From Massilibacillus massiliensis (GTDB lineage Bacteria; Bacillota; Negativicutes; FLKF01): 64,000 nt of DNA. Each line of letters opens with the position of its first letter. Within the stretch, counting starts at the first letter, position 1. Positions 36,520-48,447 of this stretch are shown piece by piece. The notes beneath the pieces are model-generated. The model did not search any database and had not been told where the DNA came from. It saw nothing but the letters and a program-made list of their open reading frames with translations. Location of the stretch: assembly GCF_900086705.1 (NCBI RefSeq), contig NZ_LT575483.1, positions 683,166 to 747,165 of the forward strand, given 5' to 3'. The translations under genes and the position numbers were made by a program.

Positions 36520-38835
36520 TCACTTTGATTTTTTTTGACTTCCCTCATGCTGCAGTTCAAATAAAACGTATTTCAAATCACCAGTAAAATGGAAACCACG
36601 GTGATCCGCATAATTTTTACTTACCGGTGAATTACTGTCTTCCCCTATACTGAGTCCTTCTGCCGAAATATTCCCACCAAAAGTTTTAGAAAGTTCTACC
36701 TCTCCAACGAGATGATCATCAATAAAAATTGAAGCCACGCCCTGTGTTTTGCCCGTTCTTACAAATTGATATTTCAACGTAGTTGCGCCCGTAGGCACCA
36801 CTTGGTTTGACTCAAGTTTCGTAACTTCACCAAAATAATTTTGTTCATACACCAACCGATTATTTTTTACATAAAGCGTATAGCCGGAAAATGCGTCTCC
36901 CTGTGCAACCAAAACACCTTCTGCTTTTTTCGTATCTCTCGTAACTGGTACCGTAATTGTATACGAGGATGCTTTCAATATTTTAGGACCTGCCGACTGG
37001 CCAATCCGCTCCATTCCCGCATAATACTTAAAGCTACTTCGATTATTCAGCGCATCTGTAGGTCCTGGTTTTCTCTGTAGGATCATCCCGCGTTTTTTCG
37101 CCTCAGTCTGCCAAAGCGCTTTTAACTGCGCTAACTTCTCCGGATACTGCGCCGCCAGATCATGGGCTTCCGTATAGTCTTGATTTAAATTGTACAATTC
37201 CCAGCGATCCTCTTCAAAAGGGCGTCCTTTTCTTTTTTGCGTGGACCATCCATCCGTATAGCTTGCAACAGCCTTCCATCCATCCTGAATAATCGAGCGA
37301 TTGCCCTGCAGCAGTTTAACAATTGGCGGATGCGCTTCAGCAGGCTTTCCATAGGAAAAAGTATTTGCAATACTAACGCCGGTCATTGGCAATTGCTTTA
37401 TTCCCTGATAAACCTCAGGTGCTTTCAGATGTAATACATCCAAAACCGTTGGCGTAAGATCACTTACATCCACCCTCGCTGTAGAAATTTCTCCTCTGCG
37501 CTTGATGCCTTCCGGCCATTGAATAATCAGAGGCGTCCTCGTCCCTCCATTATATGCAGAGCCTTTATATGCCTTAAACGGTGTATTGCTTACCATAGAC
37601 CAGCCTCGTGGATAAAGCCCCTGAAAATCCGGACCGCCCATTTCCTGCAGCTCTTTTAAATAGGCCGGTATCTTAGACGTACCATCACGCACTTCGCCGC
37701 GAATGGCAGGAAAATACGCTGCGCCTTCATCTCCGCCATAACAAGTTGCTCCATTATCTGATAAAAGAACAATCATTGTATTGTCATATTGTCCAACTTG
37801 TTTAAGGTAGCTGACCAATTTGCCAATCTGTTCATCTGCATGCGTTAAAAATCCGGCATAGGTTTCTTCAAACCGTGTAACCACTTTCTTTTCATCTGCG
37901 GATAAACTATTCCACAACTTCACTTCCGGATCCCGTACTGAAAGCTCGGCATCCGCAGGGATAATCCCCAGCGCCTTTTGCTTTTCAAAGCGCGCCTGCC
38001 GAATTTTGTCCCAGCCCTGATCATAGACGCCGTTATAGCGGTCAATGTATTCTTTCGGAACCTGATGCGGTGAATGCGGCGCCCCAAATGCCAAATACAA
38101 GAAAAATGGTTTATCCGGGGACACTGAAACCTGATCCGCAATATATTTTTCCGCCTTATTCACTACATCTTCAGAAAAATGATACCCTTTCGTCTTTGGC
38201 GTTTCTATTATATGATTATCTTCCACCAATGGCGGATCATATTGATCCGCTTCTCCCTCCAGAAAACCATAATATCGCTCAAAGCCCTTCCCAAGAGGCC
38301 AATAGTCAAACGGACCGGCAGGTGTCAGCTGATGCATAGGTGCCACATGCCATTTTCCTACAGCCATCGTCGAAAATCCATTCAATTTAAGAATTTGCGC
38401 CACTGTAGCAGCCTTATCGGTAATACGCCCCCGACTATCAGGCGTATTGATGCCAAAATCCAGATCGGCGAGATTTCCCATTCCGACCGTATGACTATCC
38501 CGCCCGGTAAGCAGAGCTGCCCGGCTGGGAGAACAGATCGGACATACCTCCGAATTATTATATCGCAGACCATTCGCAGCCAATTGATCAATATTTGGAG
38601 TTTGAATTTCCGAACCATAGGAACCAAAATCGGAAAATCCCATATCATCCAGTACGATATAAATGATATTTGTCTTTTGCATTTTATTGCTTTGCACTGC
38701 CGGTAATTGTGACAAATCATCTCTTACCGGAATTGCCGCTGCGGCTACAGGAGCAGCCACAGACAGCAGATGAGCAGCAGAAACTCCTAAAACAGACAGC
38801 CGCAGCAATGCTTTTTGCGTTCGTTTATCCATCAT
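36520..38835 (-). CDS. Exported arylsulfatase, formylglycine type (paralogue 3)
   Basis: 771 residues with an Ala-rich signal peptide (LLSVAAPVAAAA), DDMGFSDFG and CSPSR with Cys101. Closest to paralogue 1 by eye: both have EGEADQYDPPL and LSDNGATCYGG, whereas paralogues 2, 4 and 5 have a GETDQ segment. The C-terminal beta-domain is present. It is the third gene of the IIC operon, after paralogue 4. Confidence 0.92.
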   Translation of the reverse strand: MMDKRTQKALLRLSVLGVSAAHLLSVAAPVAAAAIPVRDDLSQLPAVQSNKMQKTNIIYIVLDDMGFSDFGSYGSEIQTPNIDQLAANGLRYNNSEVCPICSPSRAALLTGRDSHTVGMGNLADLDFGINTPDSRGRITDKAATVAQILKLNGFSTMAVGKWHVAPMHQLTPAGPFDYWPLGKGFERYYGFLEGEADQYDPPLVEDNHIIETPKTKGYHFSEDVVNKAEKYIADQVSVSPDKPFFLYLAFGAPHSPHQVPKEYIDRYNGVYDQGWDKIRQARFEKQKALGIIPADAELSVRDPEVKLWNSLSADEKKVVTRFEETYAGFLTHADEQIGKLVSYLKQVGQYDNTMIVLLSDNGATCYGGDEGAAYFPAIRGEVRDGTSKIPAYLKELQEMGGPDFQGLYPRGWSMVSNTPFKAYKGSAYNGGTRTPLIIQWPEGIKRRGEISTARVDVSDLTPTVLDVLHLKAPEVYQGIKQLPMTGVSIANTFSYGKPAEAHPPIVKLLQGNRSIIQDGWKAVASYTDGWSTQKRKGRPFEEDRWELYNLNQDYTEAHDLAAQYPEKLAQLKALWQTEAKKRGMILQRKPGPTDALNNRSSFKYYAGMERIGQSAGPKILKASSYTITVPVTRDTKKAEGVLVAQGDAFSGYTLYVKNNRLVYEQNYFGEVTKLESNQVVPTGATTLKYQFVRTGKTQGVASIFIDDHLVGEVELSKTFGGNISAEGLSIGEDSNSPVSKNYADHRGFHFTGDLKYVLFELQHEGSQKKSK

Positions 38836-38984
38836 GTCATCACCCTCTCAATCCGCTTAATTTACGCAGATTTTTATGTAGACTATATTTTATAACATTT
38901 CCTTTTGCTCTTCCCGAATCACGCCATCTTTCTTCTCAATAGAAATTACAGGTCCCGATTCATCTTTTCAACCGTAGATTTCTA

Positions 38985-41240
38985 TCATTTTGCAGCTCTT
39001 TTTATGTCAAATCGTACATATTGGTATGTACCTTTAAAGCGAAAATCATCTTTGCTCTTTTGATAATCACTGCCGACCAGGCCATGACGGTCACACCCAA
39101 TATCGAAGGTCTCATCACTTGATTGTCCAAATGTTTTTTCTATCTGCTTCTCCCCAACACTGATGCCATTAATCCGCAATTCACCCCGACCTGTAAACGG
39201 ACCTGTTTTGGTGAAAACATATTGAACCTGCACTTTACCTTCAGGCACGGGCAGATCAGATACGATTCGCGTGACTTTTCCAAAGTAGTTATGCTGGTAT
39301 ACCAAACGGTTGTTTTTCACATATAAAGCATATCCGGTTTTTGCATTGCCAAGGGAAACGAGTACCCCATCCTGCGATTCGTTTTTGCGTTCAATTGGCA
39401 CTGTAATTGTATATGATGTATTATAAATTGCCGGGCCCGCCCCTGAGCTCATTTGATTTACACCAGCATAATATATATAGGCATCACGTTGAACAGTCGT
39501 TGGCGTATTTTCATTTTCTTTAAGTATTGCACCATGCTTCTGTGCTTCTGCACTCCACAATACCTGCAATTCTTTTAATTTTTCCGGATACTGTGCTGCC
39601 AAATCCTGCGTCTCTGCATAATCCTTATTTAGATCATATAGCTGCCACACATCCTGCGTAAACGGAGTTCCTTTTTTATGCGTAGCAACTGCTTTCCAGC
39701 CATCTTTAAAAATTGCGCGATTTCCGGCAAACAAATAATATTGAACCCCATGGAGCGAAGGCGCATCCGCATCCGCAAAAGTTGCTTTTATACTCTTCCC
39801 ATCCAGCGGTAACTGCGCTATGCCATGATAGGTTGCCGGAGCTTCAACCCCCGCAATATCATAAACGGTTGGTGTAATATCACTCACATGAACAAACTGG
39901 CTGCGTTTTTCATTCTTCGCCTGAATTCCTGCCGGCCAGTGTACGATTAAAGGTTCACGTACGCCACCATTATGTAATCCAAACTTATAGCCTTGAAATG
40001 GTGTATTACTTGCCATTGCCCAGCCTTTTGGATAAATTGCCGCAACCGATGGTCCGCCGATTTTATCTTTCAGCGGCAATAATTCTTTTACCGACGGTTG
40101 AATCCCCCTAAACGCTTTCAAATCATAATCCGTACCATTTTGCTCACCATTACCGGTAGCACCATTATCAGAAATGACAACAATCATCGTATTGTCATAT
40201 TGTCCAGTCTTCTTTAACGCATCAACAAGCCGTCCAATCTGCACATCCGCATAAGTAAGAAATCCTGCATAGGCTTGTTCAAACCGCGCAAATAATTGTT
40301 TTTCGTCCTTCGATAAACGATCCCATGCTTTTACCGTTGGATCGGCAGGCGATAATTTTGCATCCTTTGGAATAATCCCCATTGCCTTCTGCTTTTCAAA
40401 ACGTGCCTGCCGTATTGCATCCCAGCCTTTATCATAAACCCCTTGATACATATCAATATATTGCTGCGGTGCCTGATGCGGCGAATGTACTGCACCTGGT
40501 GCATAATACAAGAAGAACGGCTTGTCCGGGTTCACAGAAACCTGATCGGTCAAAAACTGCAGTGCCTTATCTGTCATATCTGCCGAAAATTGATAGCCTT
40601 CTTCTTTTGGTGTTTCTATGGCGTGATTGTCATAAATGAGTACCGGATCAAATTGATCTGTCTCCCCGCCCAGATAACCATAAAAACGTTCAAAGCCTTT
40701 TCCCAAAGGCCAATATTCAAATGGACCGGCAGGTGTCGCCTGCGGAATCGGTGCCAGATGCCACTTACCGACCGCCATCGTACTATAACCATTCGCCTGC
40801 AGTACCTGAGCCACCGTTGCTGCATTGTGATTGATCCTTGCTCTCATATTCGGATTTTTCGGTCCCAGATCCACACTCGCCAGACTTCCCATGCCAACCG
40901 CATGGTTATCCCGTCCAGTCAACAATGATGCACGCGTCGGCGAGCAAACCGGACAGGTATTAAAATTATTATAGAGCAGCCCGTCTGCCGCCAATTGGTC
41001 AATATTCGGCGTTTTAATTTCTGATCCATAACTGCCAAAATCAGCAAACCCCATATCGTCCAGTACAATAAAAATGACATTGGGCCTGCTGCTCTCCGCC
41101 TTGTTCTTCACATTCACTGCTGTGCTTTGCTCAGCTGCACTGGCAAAGGCAGTTGCTGTATACAGGTTTGCCGTCATTGCGACACTCAGGCTAACTGCCG
41201 ATAAACCAAGAAACACCCTGCTTCCCTTGTTACTGTTCAT
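38985..41240 (-). CDS. Exported arylsulfatase, formylglycine type (paralogue 4)
   Basis: 751 residues from the ATG at 41240, which follows GAGAGGGAG; an upstream ATG at 41282 would add 14 charged residues ahead of the signal peptide. The signal core is LGLSAVSLSVAM. DDMGFADFG and CSPTR (Cys99) are intact. It is closest to paralogue 5, sharing GYLGGETDQ and a GCDRHG/GCDRYS segment near the end. It is second in the operon after IIC. Confidence 0.92.
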   Translation of the reverse strand: MNSNKGSRVFLGLSAVSLSVAMTANLYTATAFASAAEQSTAVNVKNKAESSRPNVIFIVLDDMGFADFGSYGSEIKTPNIDQLAADGLLYNNFNTCPVCSPTRASLLTGRDNHAVGMGSLASVDLGPKNPNMRARINHNAATVAQVLQANGYSTMAVGKWHLAPIPQATPAGPFEYWPLGKGFERFYGYLGGETDQFDPVLIYDNHAIETPKEEGYQFSADMTDKALQFLTDQVSVNPDKPFFLYYAPGAVHSPHQAPQQYIDMYQGVYDKGWDAIRQARFEKQKAMGIIPKDAKLSPADPTVKAWDRLSKDEKQLFARFEQAYAGFLTYADVQIGRLVDALKKTGQYDNTMIVVISDNGATGNGEQNGTDYDLKAFRGIQPSVKELLPLKDKIGGPSVAAIYPKGWAMASNTPFQGYKFGLHNGGVREPLIVHWPAGIQAKNEKRSQFVHVSDITPTVYDIAGVEAPATYHGIAQLPLDGKSIKATFADADAPSLHGVQYYLFAGNRAIFKDGWKAVATHKKGTPFTQDVWQLYDLNKDYAETQDLAAQYPEKLKELQVLWSAEAQKHGAILKENENTPTTVQRDAYIYYAGVNQMSSGAGPAIYNTSYTITVPIERKNESQDGVLVSLGNAKTGYALYVKNNRLVYQHNYFGKVTRIVSDLPVPEGKVQVQYVFTKTGPFTGRGELRINGISVGEKQIEKTFGQSSDETFDIGCDRHGLVGSDYQKSKDDFRFKGTYQYVRFDIKRAAK

Positions 41241-41365
41241 TTTGCTCTCCCTCTCCCTTATATCATAATTTTTAAACGGCATGCATCAGACCGATAAACA
41301 AATCGCATGACCACACCGTCTTACCGTCATTGATCAAAGTCCTGGTACAGTCTGCAAGGATCAGC

Positions 41366-42694
41366 TTAATCGCATTTACTATTTTCTCCCTCTTCTTGTT
41401 TGAGTAGTACCTTATCATATGCCCGTAAAAATGGAATATAAAGAACTACGCTTAACACGAGCAACCCAAACCAAAGAACAACTGCCCGCCAATCCATCGT
41501 CGACAGAAAAGCCGCAAAAGGTCCTGGTGTTGTCATTGGTGCATTGATATAAATACGCCCCACCAAATTTAAATCAAATGCATAATATGAAATTAACCCA
41601 TTGAGCATTGGGATAAACACCATAGGAATAAACAAAAATAAATTTAAAATCATCGGTAAAGAGAATAAGATTGGCTCACTCACATTAAAAATTACAGGAA
41701 TAATGCCTATTTTAAATACCGATTTCATATGTTCTGATTTACCGACGATATACGCCGCGATAATCAAGGCTAAAGCTGCACCTGAACCGCCAAAATTTGC
41801 GAAAAAGATCCAATATCCGCCCGCTAAAATATGTGGTAATTCCTGGCCATTTGCCAATGCCTGCGCATTCTCTGCAAAATTCGCCATAAAAAACGGCATC
41901 GTTACTCCACCAATGGTTGCTCCACCATGAATTCCAAAAAACCATAATCCATTTAACAAAAACATAATCAATAAAATTCCCCAGGCCGAATCGGATGCAG
42001 AGACTACCGGCGAAAATATTTTCATCGTAAGCTGTGCGAGATTGAGGTTCCATAAACTCAAAGAAACTTCATTCAAAGACATAAAGAAAAACACGTTAAT
42101 AAATAAGGAAATTAATGCTTCAAACGGTGCTGCTACCATCGACGGCACACTTGGCGGCATCGTAATCTTCAGTCCCTTTTTATCAAGCATCCTTGTGATT
42201 TCAATCGTTCCCATCGCGATAATAATGCCCAAAAACATCCCCTTGGCATCAAGATAATTCATATTCATATAGGGTGCCTTGTTTACGGTTTCCACTGTAG
42301 CTGTCACACAGAAGAAGGTGAGCAAAGCCGTAATCACACCACTTAATTCATTCATCTTATATTTTCTGCTCATAAAATAAGCTACACCAATCACAGTAAA
42401 AAGTCCCAAAACTCCCATTGACATCTGATACGGCAGCATAAGTACATTTGCATGAGCAGCTGCCCAGGTCTTCCAGCTTACAAGCAGAGCCGTAAACCAA
42501 TTCGTTCCCTCCATCATTTTTGCATCTACCGGCGGCTGTGCCACAATTAATGCAACCCCGCCTAAAATTGTCAATGGTGTAACCGCCATTAATCCGGCTT
42601 TCATCGCATCAATATGTGCTTCCTCTCCCACACGAGCTGCCAGAGGAACCAATTTCTCCTTTATCGTATCCTGCCATCCTGAAAATAATGCCAT
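41366..42694 (-). CDS. PTS system lactose/cellobiose-family IIC component
   Basis: A 442-residue membrane permease with about ten hydrophobic segments and family signatures such as FGIHGGATIGGV and a NVSEPILF motif. It imports and phosphorylates a disaccharide or beta-glycoside with IIA and IIB. It is the only IIC in the window, whereas IIA and IIB occur twice. AGGAGG precedes the ATG. It heads an operon with three sulfatases under promoter P4. Confidence 0.94.
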   Translation of the reverse strand: MALFSGWQDTIKEKLVPLAARVGEEAHIDAMKAGLMAVTPLTILGGVALIVAQPPVDAKMMEGTNWFTALLVSWKTWAAAHANVLMLPYQMSMGVLGLFTVIGVAYFMSRKYKMNELSGVITALLTFFCVTATVETVNKAPYMNMNYLDAKGMFLGIIIAMGTIEITRMLDKKGLKITMPPSVPSMVAAPFEALISLFINVFFFMSLNEVSLSLWNLNLAQLTMKIFSPVVSASDSAWGILLIMFLLNGLWFFGIHGGATIGGVTMPFFMANFAENAQALANGQELPHILAGGYWIFFANFGGSGAALALIIAAYIVGKSEHMKSVFKIGIIPVIFNVSEPILFSLPMILNLFLFIPMVFIPMLNGLISYYAFDLNLVGRIYINAPMTTPGPFAAFLSTMDWRAVVLWFGLLVLSVVLYIPFLRAYDKVLLKQEEGENSKCD

Positions 42695-42812
42695 TTCTTT
42701 ACCTCCTGTTATTTGTTACTCAATCACAAACATGACGTCTTTAGCTTGTTTATAGGTTCACCCTGTCTTTATGTTGAAAATAAAATTCTTATCAGACATC
42801 GCTGCTAGTCTT

Positions 42813-42870
42813 ATTGTATAAGCTCCTGCGCCTGCGTACAATTAAACAAATTTCCTATGTATTGAGGAAA
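42813..42870 (-). promoter_or_regulatory. Shared regulon promoter P4 (IIC operon)
   Basis: Palindrome TTTCCT-N8-AGGAAA (42851-42870), 9 bp, -35 TTGTAC (42836-42841), 17 bp, -10 TACAAT (42813-42818), minus strand. Confidence 0.8.
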
Positions 42871-42968
42871 ATCCCCCTACTTTACTACACACAACTTCTT
42901 CATAACAGATGATTACAGCGGCCAAAATTGACTTTTCAATTCACCGCCGGAGCTTATGCGTTCTATAT

Positions 42969-43000
42969 AAATTGGACAGATCCATGGACCTGTCCAATTT
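42969..43000 (-). terminator. Terminator after sulfatase paralogue 5
   Basis: An 11-bp stem (AAATTGGACAG) around a 10-nt loop that can extend the pairing; the minus-strand tail is only moderately T-rich. It closes the IIB2 operon before P4. Confidence 0.7.
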
Positions 43001-43009
43001 TCCTGCTGT

Positions 43010-45259
43010 TTATTTTTTATCCTGCTCCAATTCAAACAACACAAACTCGTATTGCCCGGAAAACGGGAATTCACCTTTATCTTTATAATCCGCACTTACC
43101 GGAGAATATCGGTCACAGCCAATATCCATTGCTTCTGATCCAGTCAGTCTGAAACGTTTCGCAATCTGCGCTTTACCTGCTAAATTTCCATTCACGTACA
43201 GGTATCCAATCCCGGAATTTTTATCCGTCTTCTCGAATTTATAGCTGATCAATGATTTTCCAAGTCCAATCGGTACCTCAATACGATTTACCGTTCCAAA
43301 GTAATGATATTCATAAATCAATTTGTTATTTTTTATAAACATCGTATATCCATAGTTAAGATTGCCCATGGAGAAAAGTACCCCTTCATCCGCTTTGCTT
43401 GTCCGATCGATCGGAACCGTAATCGAATAAGATTTTCCCGGGGTATTTGGCGCAGCCCCCATGCCGATAGAGCCTACACCTGGATAATATTTGTACACAG
43501 TCTGCTTGGACCCGGCATAAATCGAATTAATTTCTTGCAGCGGCGTACCATGCCTGTCGGCTTCCGATTGCCACAGTGCCTGCAATTCTTTTAGTTTTTC
43601 CGGATATTTTGCAGCAACATCCACTGTTTCTGCGTAATCTTCCGTCAGATGATACAACTTCCATTGATCCTGGGAAAACGAGGTCCCTTGCTGATGAATT
43701 GCAATCGCTTTCCAGCCATCTTTATAAATTGACCGATTGTTATGGTGCAGATAATACTGCGCTCCATGCGTGGATGGTGCATTTTGCCGCTGAAACGTAG
43801 GCACTAAACTAGTCCCATCGATCGGTAATTGTTGAATACCATGAAAGGTATCCGGTGCCTTCACGCCGGCAATATCCAGCACTGTCGGCGTAAGATCTGT
43901 TACATGCGCATACTGCGTCCGCACATGATTTGCCTTTGTTTTTATGCCTTTCGGCCAATGAATAATTAATGGTGCTCTCGTTCCTCCAGCAAATACTGTT
44001 TCTTTAAAGTTTTGAAACGGCGTGTTTGAAACGTTTGCCCAGCCTCTTGGCACAGCACCGCCAAAATCAGGTCCGCCCAAATCTTTACTATGCTTCTTCA
44101 AATATTCTACCGATGGTATCTCTCTATGATATGCTTTGATATCAAAATCGTTGCCGTTTTCTCCGCCAAGCGCTGTCGCTCCATTATCAGAGATAATTGC
44201 AATCATTGTATTGTCATATTGACCAGTTTCTTTAAGCTTAGCTATAATTTCGCCAATTTTTGTATCTGCATAGGTCAAATACCCCGCATAAACTTGCATA
44301 AATCTGGCGCTAACTTTTTTTTCATCCTCCGTAAGCGACTCCCATGCCTTCACTTTTGCATCGCGCGGCGTCAATTTTGCATCCGCGGGTATAATCCCCA
44401 AGTTTTTCTGCTTTTCAAACCGCGCTTCGCGAATCTTATCATACCCCTGATCATATACACCATTATACAGTTCAATATACTCTTTTGGAGCTTGCAAAGG
44501 CGTATGTACTGCACTAAAAGCAGTATAAAGGAAAAACGGCTTATCCGGCGTTACCGATACCTGATCCGTAATAAATTGATTTGCCATCTTTGCTATATCC
44601 GCAGTAAACTGCGTATTCGTCCTATCAGACGAACTAATTTGATGATTATCGTAAATCAGCAACGGGCTATACTGATCAGTTTCTCCGCCCAGGTAACCAT
44701 AAAACCGTTCAAACCCTTTAGCCAAAGGCCAGTTGTTAAATGGACCGGCCGGTGTTACCTGCGCAATCGGTGTCAGATGCCATTTGCCTACCCCCATGGT
44801 ACTGTAGCCATTCGCCTGTAAAATTTGCGCTACGGTTGCAGCCCGATCTGTAATCTGCGCACGAAAGTTCGGATATTTCGGTCCCATATCCAAATTCGTA
44901 ATATATCCCATGCCAACAGCATGATTATCCCGCCCGGTCAGGAGCGAAGCACGCGTCGGTGAACAAACCGGACAAACATTAAAATCATTATAAACCAGTC
45001 CATCCGCAGCCAGTTTATCAATATTCGGCGTTTTAATCTCAGACCCATACGCGCCAAAATCACTAAATCCCATGTCATCAAGAACGATATAAATGAAATT
45101 TGTTTTTTCTTTACCAGCGCCGTTAAAGACCGGTGTCGAGATATCCTGCTTCATCACAGCCGCCTGAACCGAAGGCACAACTACATTTAAACTGACAGCG
45201 ACAGCAACGCCTAAAGCCGACCAGCGCTTAACCTGTCCCTTTTTCAATACTGGTTGCAT
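43010..45259 (-). CDS. Exported arylsulfatase, formylglycine type (paralogue 5)
   Basis: 749 residues with a signal peptide (ALGVAVAVSLNVVVPSVQAA), DDMGFSDFG, CSPTR with Cys99 and the shared C-terminal beta-domain. AGAGGGGG precedes the ATG. It is the last gene of the operon IIB2-IIA2-chr-chr-GH1-sulfatase, so it is tied to cytoplasmic glycoside cleavage. Confidence 0.92.
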   Translation of the reverse strand: MQPVLKKGQVKRWSALGVAVAVSLNVVVPSVQAAVMKQDISTPVFNGAGKEKTNFIYIVLDDMGFSDFGAYGSEIKTPNIDKLAADGLVYNDFNVCPVCSPTRASLLTGRDNHAVGMGYITNLDMGPKYPNFRAQITDRAATVAQILQANGYSTMGVGKWHLTPIAQVTPAGPFNNWPLAKGFERFYGYLGGETDQYSPLLIYDNHQISSSDRTNTQFTADIAKMANQFITDQVSVTPDKPFFLYTAFSAVHTPLQAPKEYIELYNGVYDQGYDKIREARFEKQKNLGIIPADAKLTPRDAKVKAWESLTEDEKKVSARFMQVYAGYLTYADTKIGEIIAKLKETGQYDNTMIAIISDNGATALGGENGNDFDIKAYHREIPSVEYLKKHSKDLGGPDFGGAVPRGWANVSNTPFQNFKETVFAGGTRAPLIIHWPKGIKTKANHVRTQYAHVTDLTPTVLDIAGVKAPDTFHGIQQLPIDGTSLVPTFQRQNAPSTHGAQYYLHHNNRSIYKDGWKAIAIHQQGTSFSQDQWKLYHLTEDYAETVDVAAKYPEKLKELQALWQSEADRHGTPLQEINSIYAGSKQTVYKYYPGVGSIGMGAAPNTPGKSYSITVPIDRTSKADEGVLFSMGNLNYGYTMFIKNNKLIYEYHYFGTVNRIEVPIGLGKSLISYKFEKTDKNSGIGYLYVNGNLAGKAQIAKRFRLTGSEAMDIGCDRYSPVSADYKDKGEFPFSGQYEFVLFELEQDKK

Positions 45260-45360
45260 ACCAATTCCCCCTCTTATCGTTTCTCATCCTACATGACAAC
45301 CAAGCAAACAATTCATAAAAATCCATACAGTACGAAAATAATTTTAAGAATTTTCTATTT

Positions 45361-46797
<1,437 letters not shown>

Positions 46798-46832
46798 TTA
46801 ACTTTACATCATTTTCTGTTTATGCAGACTGC

Positions 46833-47378
46833 TCAAAAAATAAATTCACCGATGATGCCTGCACCAATCAACAAGAGAATAGGATTCACATAACCTTTTA
46901 TCAATAGCCAGAAACTAATTACCATAAGAATTGTACTTTTCATATCAATCCCTCCTGAACCACCGATAATTCCATTGCTAATGGCAAATTTAATCGCTGC
47001 ATATACAATTGTGCCAATAATCGTAGCCCGTAAACCATAAAATACCGATTGGAGCAGCCGATGATGCTGAAATTTAAGAAATAATTTTCCCAGAACTAAA
47101 ATCACAAATAAAGACGGCAGCGTAATAGCAACACACGCAGTCACTGCGCCCATAACGCCGGCCATCTTAAACCCAATGACAGACCCGCTATTGGCAGCAA
47201 TTGGCCCTGGTGCCATAGCCGCTACCGCAATAATATCGGTAAGTGCTCGCACATCCAACCATTGATGCCGCGTTACCTCGCTTTCAATGATCGGAATAAT
47301 CGCATAGCCTCCGCCAAAACCAATAAACCCTATTTTAAAAAAAGTAATAAAAATCTCCATATATTCATGCATATTCAC
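46833..47378 (-). CDS. Short-chain CHR (chromate/sulfate) transporter, subunit 2
   Basis: 181 residues with the CHR signature FKIGFIGFGGGYAIIPIIE and MAPGPIAANSG, and about five membrane segments. Short CHR proteins work as pairs; the partner is just upstream with a 4-bp overlap. The family moves chromate and probably sulfate. Placement in a sulfatase operon suggests handling of released sulfate, which is inference. Confidence 0.88.
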   Translation of the reverse strand: MNMHEYMEIFITFFKIGFIGFGGGYAIIPIIESEVTRHQWLDVRALTDIIAVAAMAPGPIAANSGSVIGFKMAGVMGAVTACVAITLPSLFVILVLGKLFLKFQHHRLLQSVFYGLRATIIGTIVYAAIKFAISNGIIGGSGGIDMKSTILMVISFWLLIKGYVNPILLLIGAGIIGEFIF

Positions 47379-47986
47379 AAGTCTGCTTTCTCTTCATTTA
47401 TCTTCTGCTCCTTTTTGTTTTTCAGCACTTGCATGTTAAACACAAAAACGCCCAAAAAAGCGCCGGACAGAATAACAAAAATAATATTAATCTGTGGAAT
47501 AAACAACAAAACGGCCAAACTGACCAGACAAATCAGCCAGCTGCTTCTATCAATCAAAGCAGAATGCGACATTTTATAAGCAGCCGAAGCAATCAATGCC
47601 ACAATAACCGGACGAATCCCCGCCAGCGCTGCCAGGACATGTACATTATGCTGAAAAGAAACAAAGGCAGTTGCCAATAGAATCACAATCGCAAAGGTCG
47701 GAATGACCATGCCCAGCATGGCTGCAAATGCGCCCGGAATACCGGCAACCTGATAACCGACGAAAATAGCAGAATTTGTCGCAATCGCCCCCGGTGCGGA
47801 TTGTGCCAACGCAAAAATATCAACGATTTTATCGCCTGCAATCCATTTCTTTTTTTCCACAATCTCACGTTCCAGTATAGGAACCATCGCAAATCCGCCC
47901 CCAAAGGAAATCGGTGACAATTTAAAAAAACTCCAAAACAACGCTATACATAATAAAAAACACTCTTTTTTTTCTTTAACTTCCAT
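47375..47986 (-). CDS. Short-chain CHR (chromate/sulfate) transporter, subunit 1
   Basis: 203 residues with FFKLSPISFGGGFAMVPILE and SAPGAIATNSAIF, the same signature as its partner but with a different N-terminus, and about five membrane helices. It lies between IIA2 (125-bp gap with a hairpin) and the second CHR subunit, under promoter P2. Confidence 0.88.
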   Translation of the reverse strand: MEVKEKKECFLLCIALFWSFFKLSPISFGGGFAMVPILEREIVEKKKWIAGDKIVDIFALAQSAPGAIATNSAIFVGYQVAGIPGAFAAMLGMVIPTFAIVILLATAFVSFQHNVHVLAALAGIRPVIVALIASAAYKMSHSALIDRSSWLICLVSLAVLLFIPQINIIFVILSGAFLGVFVFNMQVLKNKKEQKINEEKADL

Positions 47987-48045
47987 GAATCTAACCTACT
48001 CATACTTAAATTTGGCAGATTTTCTTCAAATCGCCCTCATTCAAT

Positions 48046-48072
48046 AACCTCAACAATAACATTGCTGAGGTT
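48046..48072. other. Inverted repeat after the second IIA gene
   Basis: AACCTCA...TGAGGTT with a 13-nt loop, the counterpart of 27668-27695. It probably modulates read-through into the CHR genes. Confidence 0.5.
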
Positions 48073-48110
48073 ATCATCCCTTTCATCTCCTTATCAGACC
48101 AATGTCGCAG

Positions 48111-48413
48111 CTATGCATACGCTTCAAATACATCAATTAGCTCTTCTACCAGATCAATCACTAATATTGCATTCATCAAATGATCCTGGGCATGTACCGT
48201 AAGCAACCCCAATTCCATCTTTTCATTACTTGCTTCCCTCTGGATCAATTCCGTCTGTATCTTATGCGTTTCCAGAGATTTCTTCGAAGCCTCTTTGATC
48301 AGTTCCCTCGCCTTAGCAAAATTCTTATTCCTTACTTCCCCAAGTGCAGAAATTGCCAACCGATTTGCCTCGCCTGCTCCCAGTATCATCATCATCAGTG
48401 TTTCTTCATTCAT
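48111..48413 (-). CDS. PTS system lactose/cellobiose-family IIA component, copy 2
   Basis: 100 residues, differing from copy 1 only at residue 38 (Leu to Ile) and the last residue (Val to Ala). The active His78 region is identical. It serves the same IIC by all appearances. Confidence 0.93.
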   Translation of the reverse strand: MNEETLMMMILGAGEANRLAISALGEVRNKNFAKARELIKEASKKSLETHKIQTELIQREASNEKMELGLLTVHAQDHLMNAILVIDLVEELIDVFEAYA

Positions 48414-48447
48414 CTTTTTCCACCTCTGCCGTCAATCGCCTTATCGA

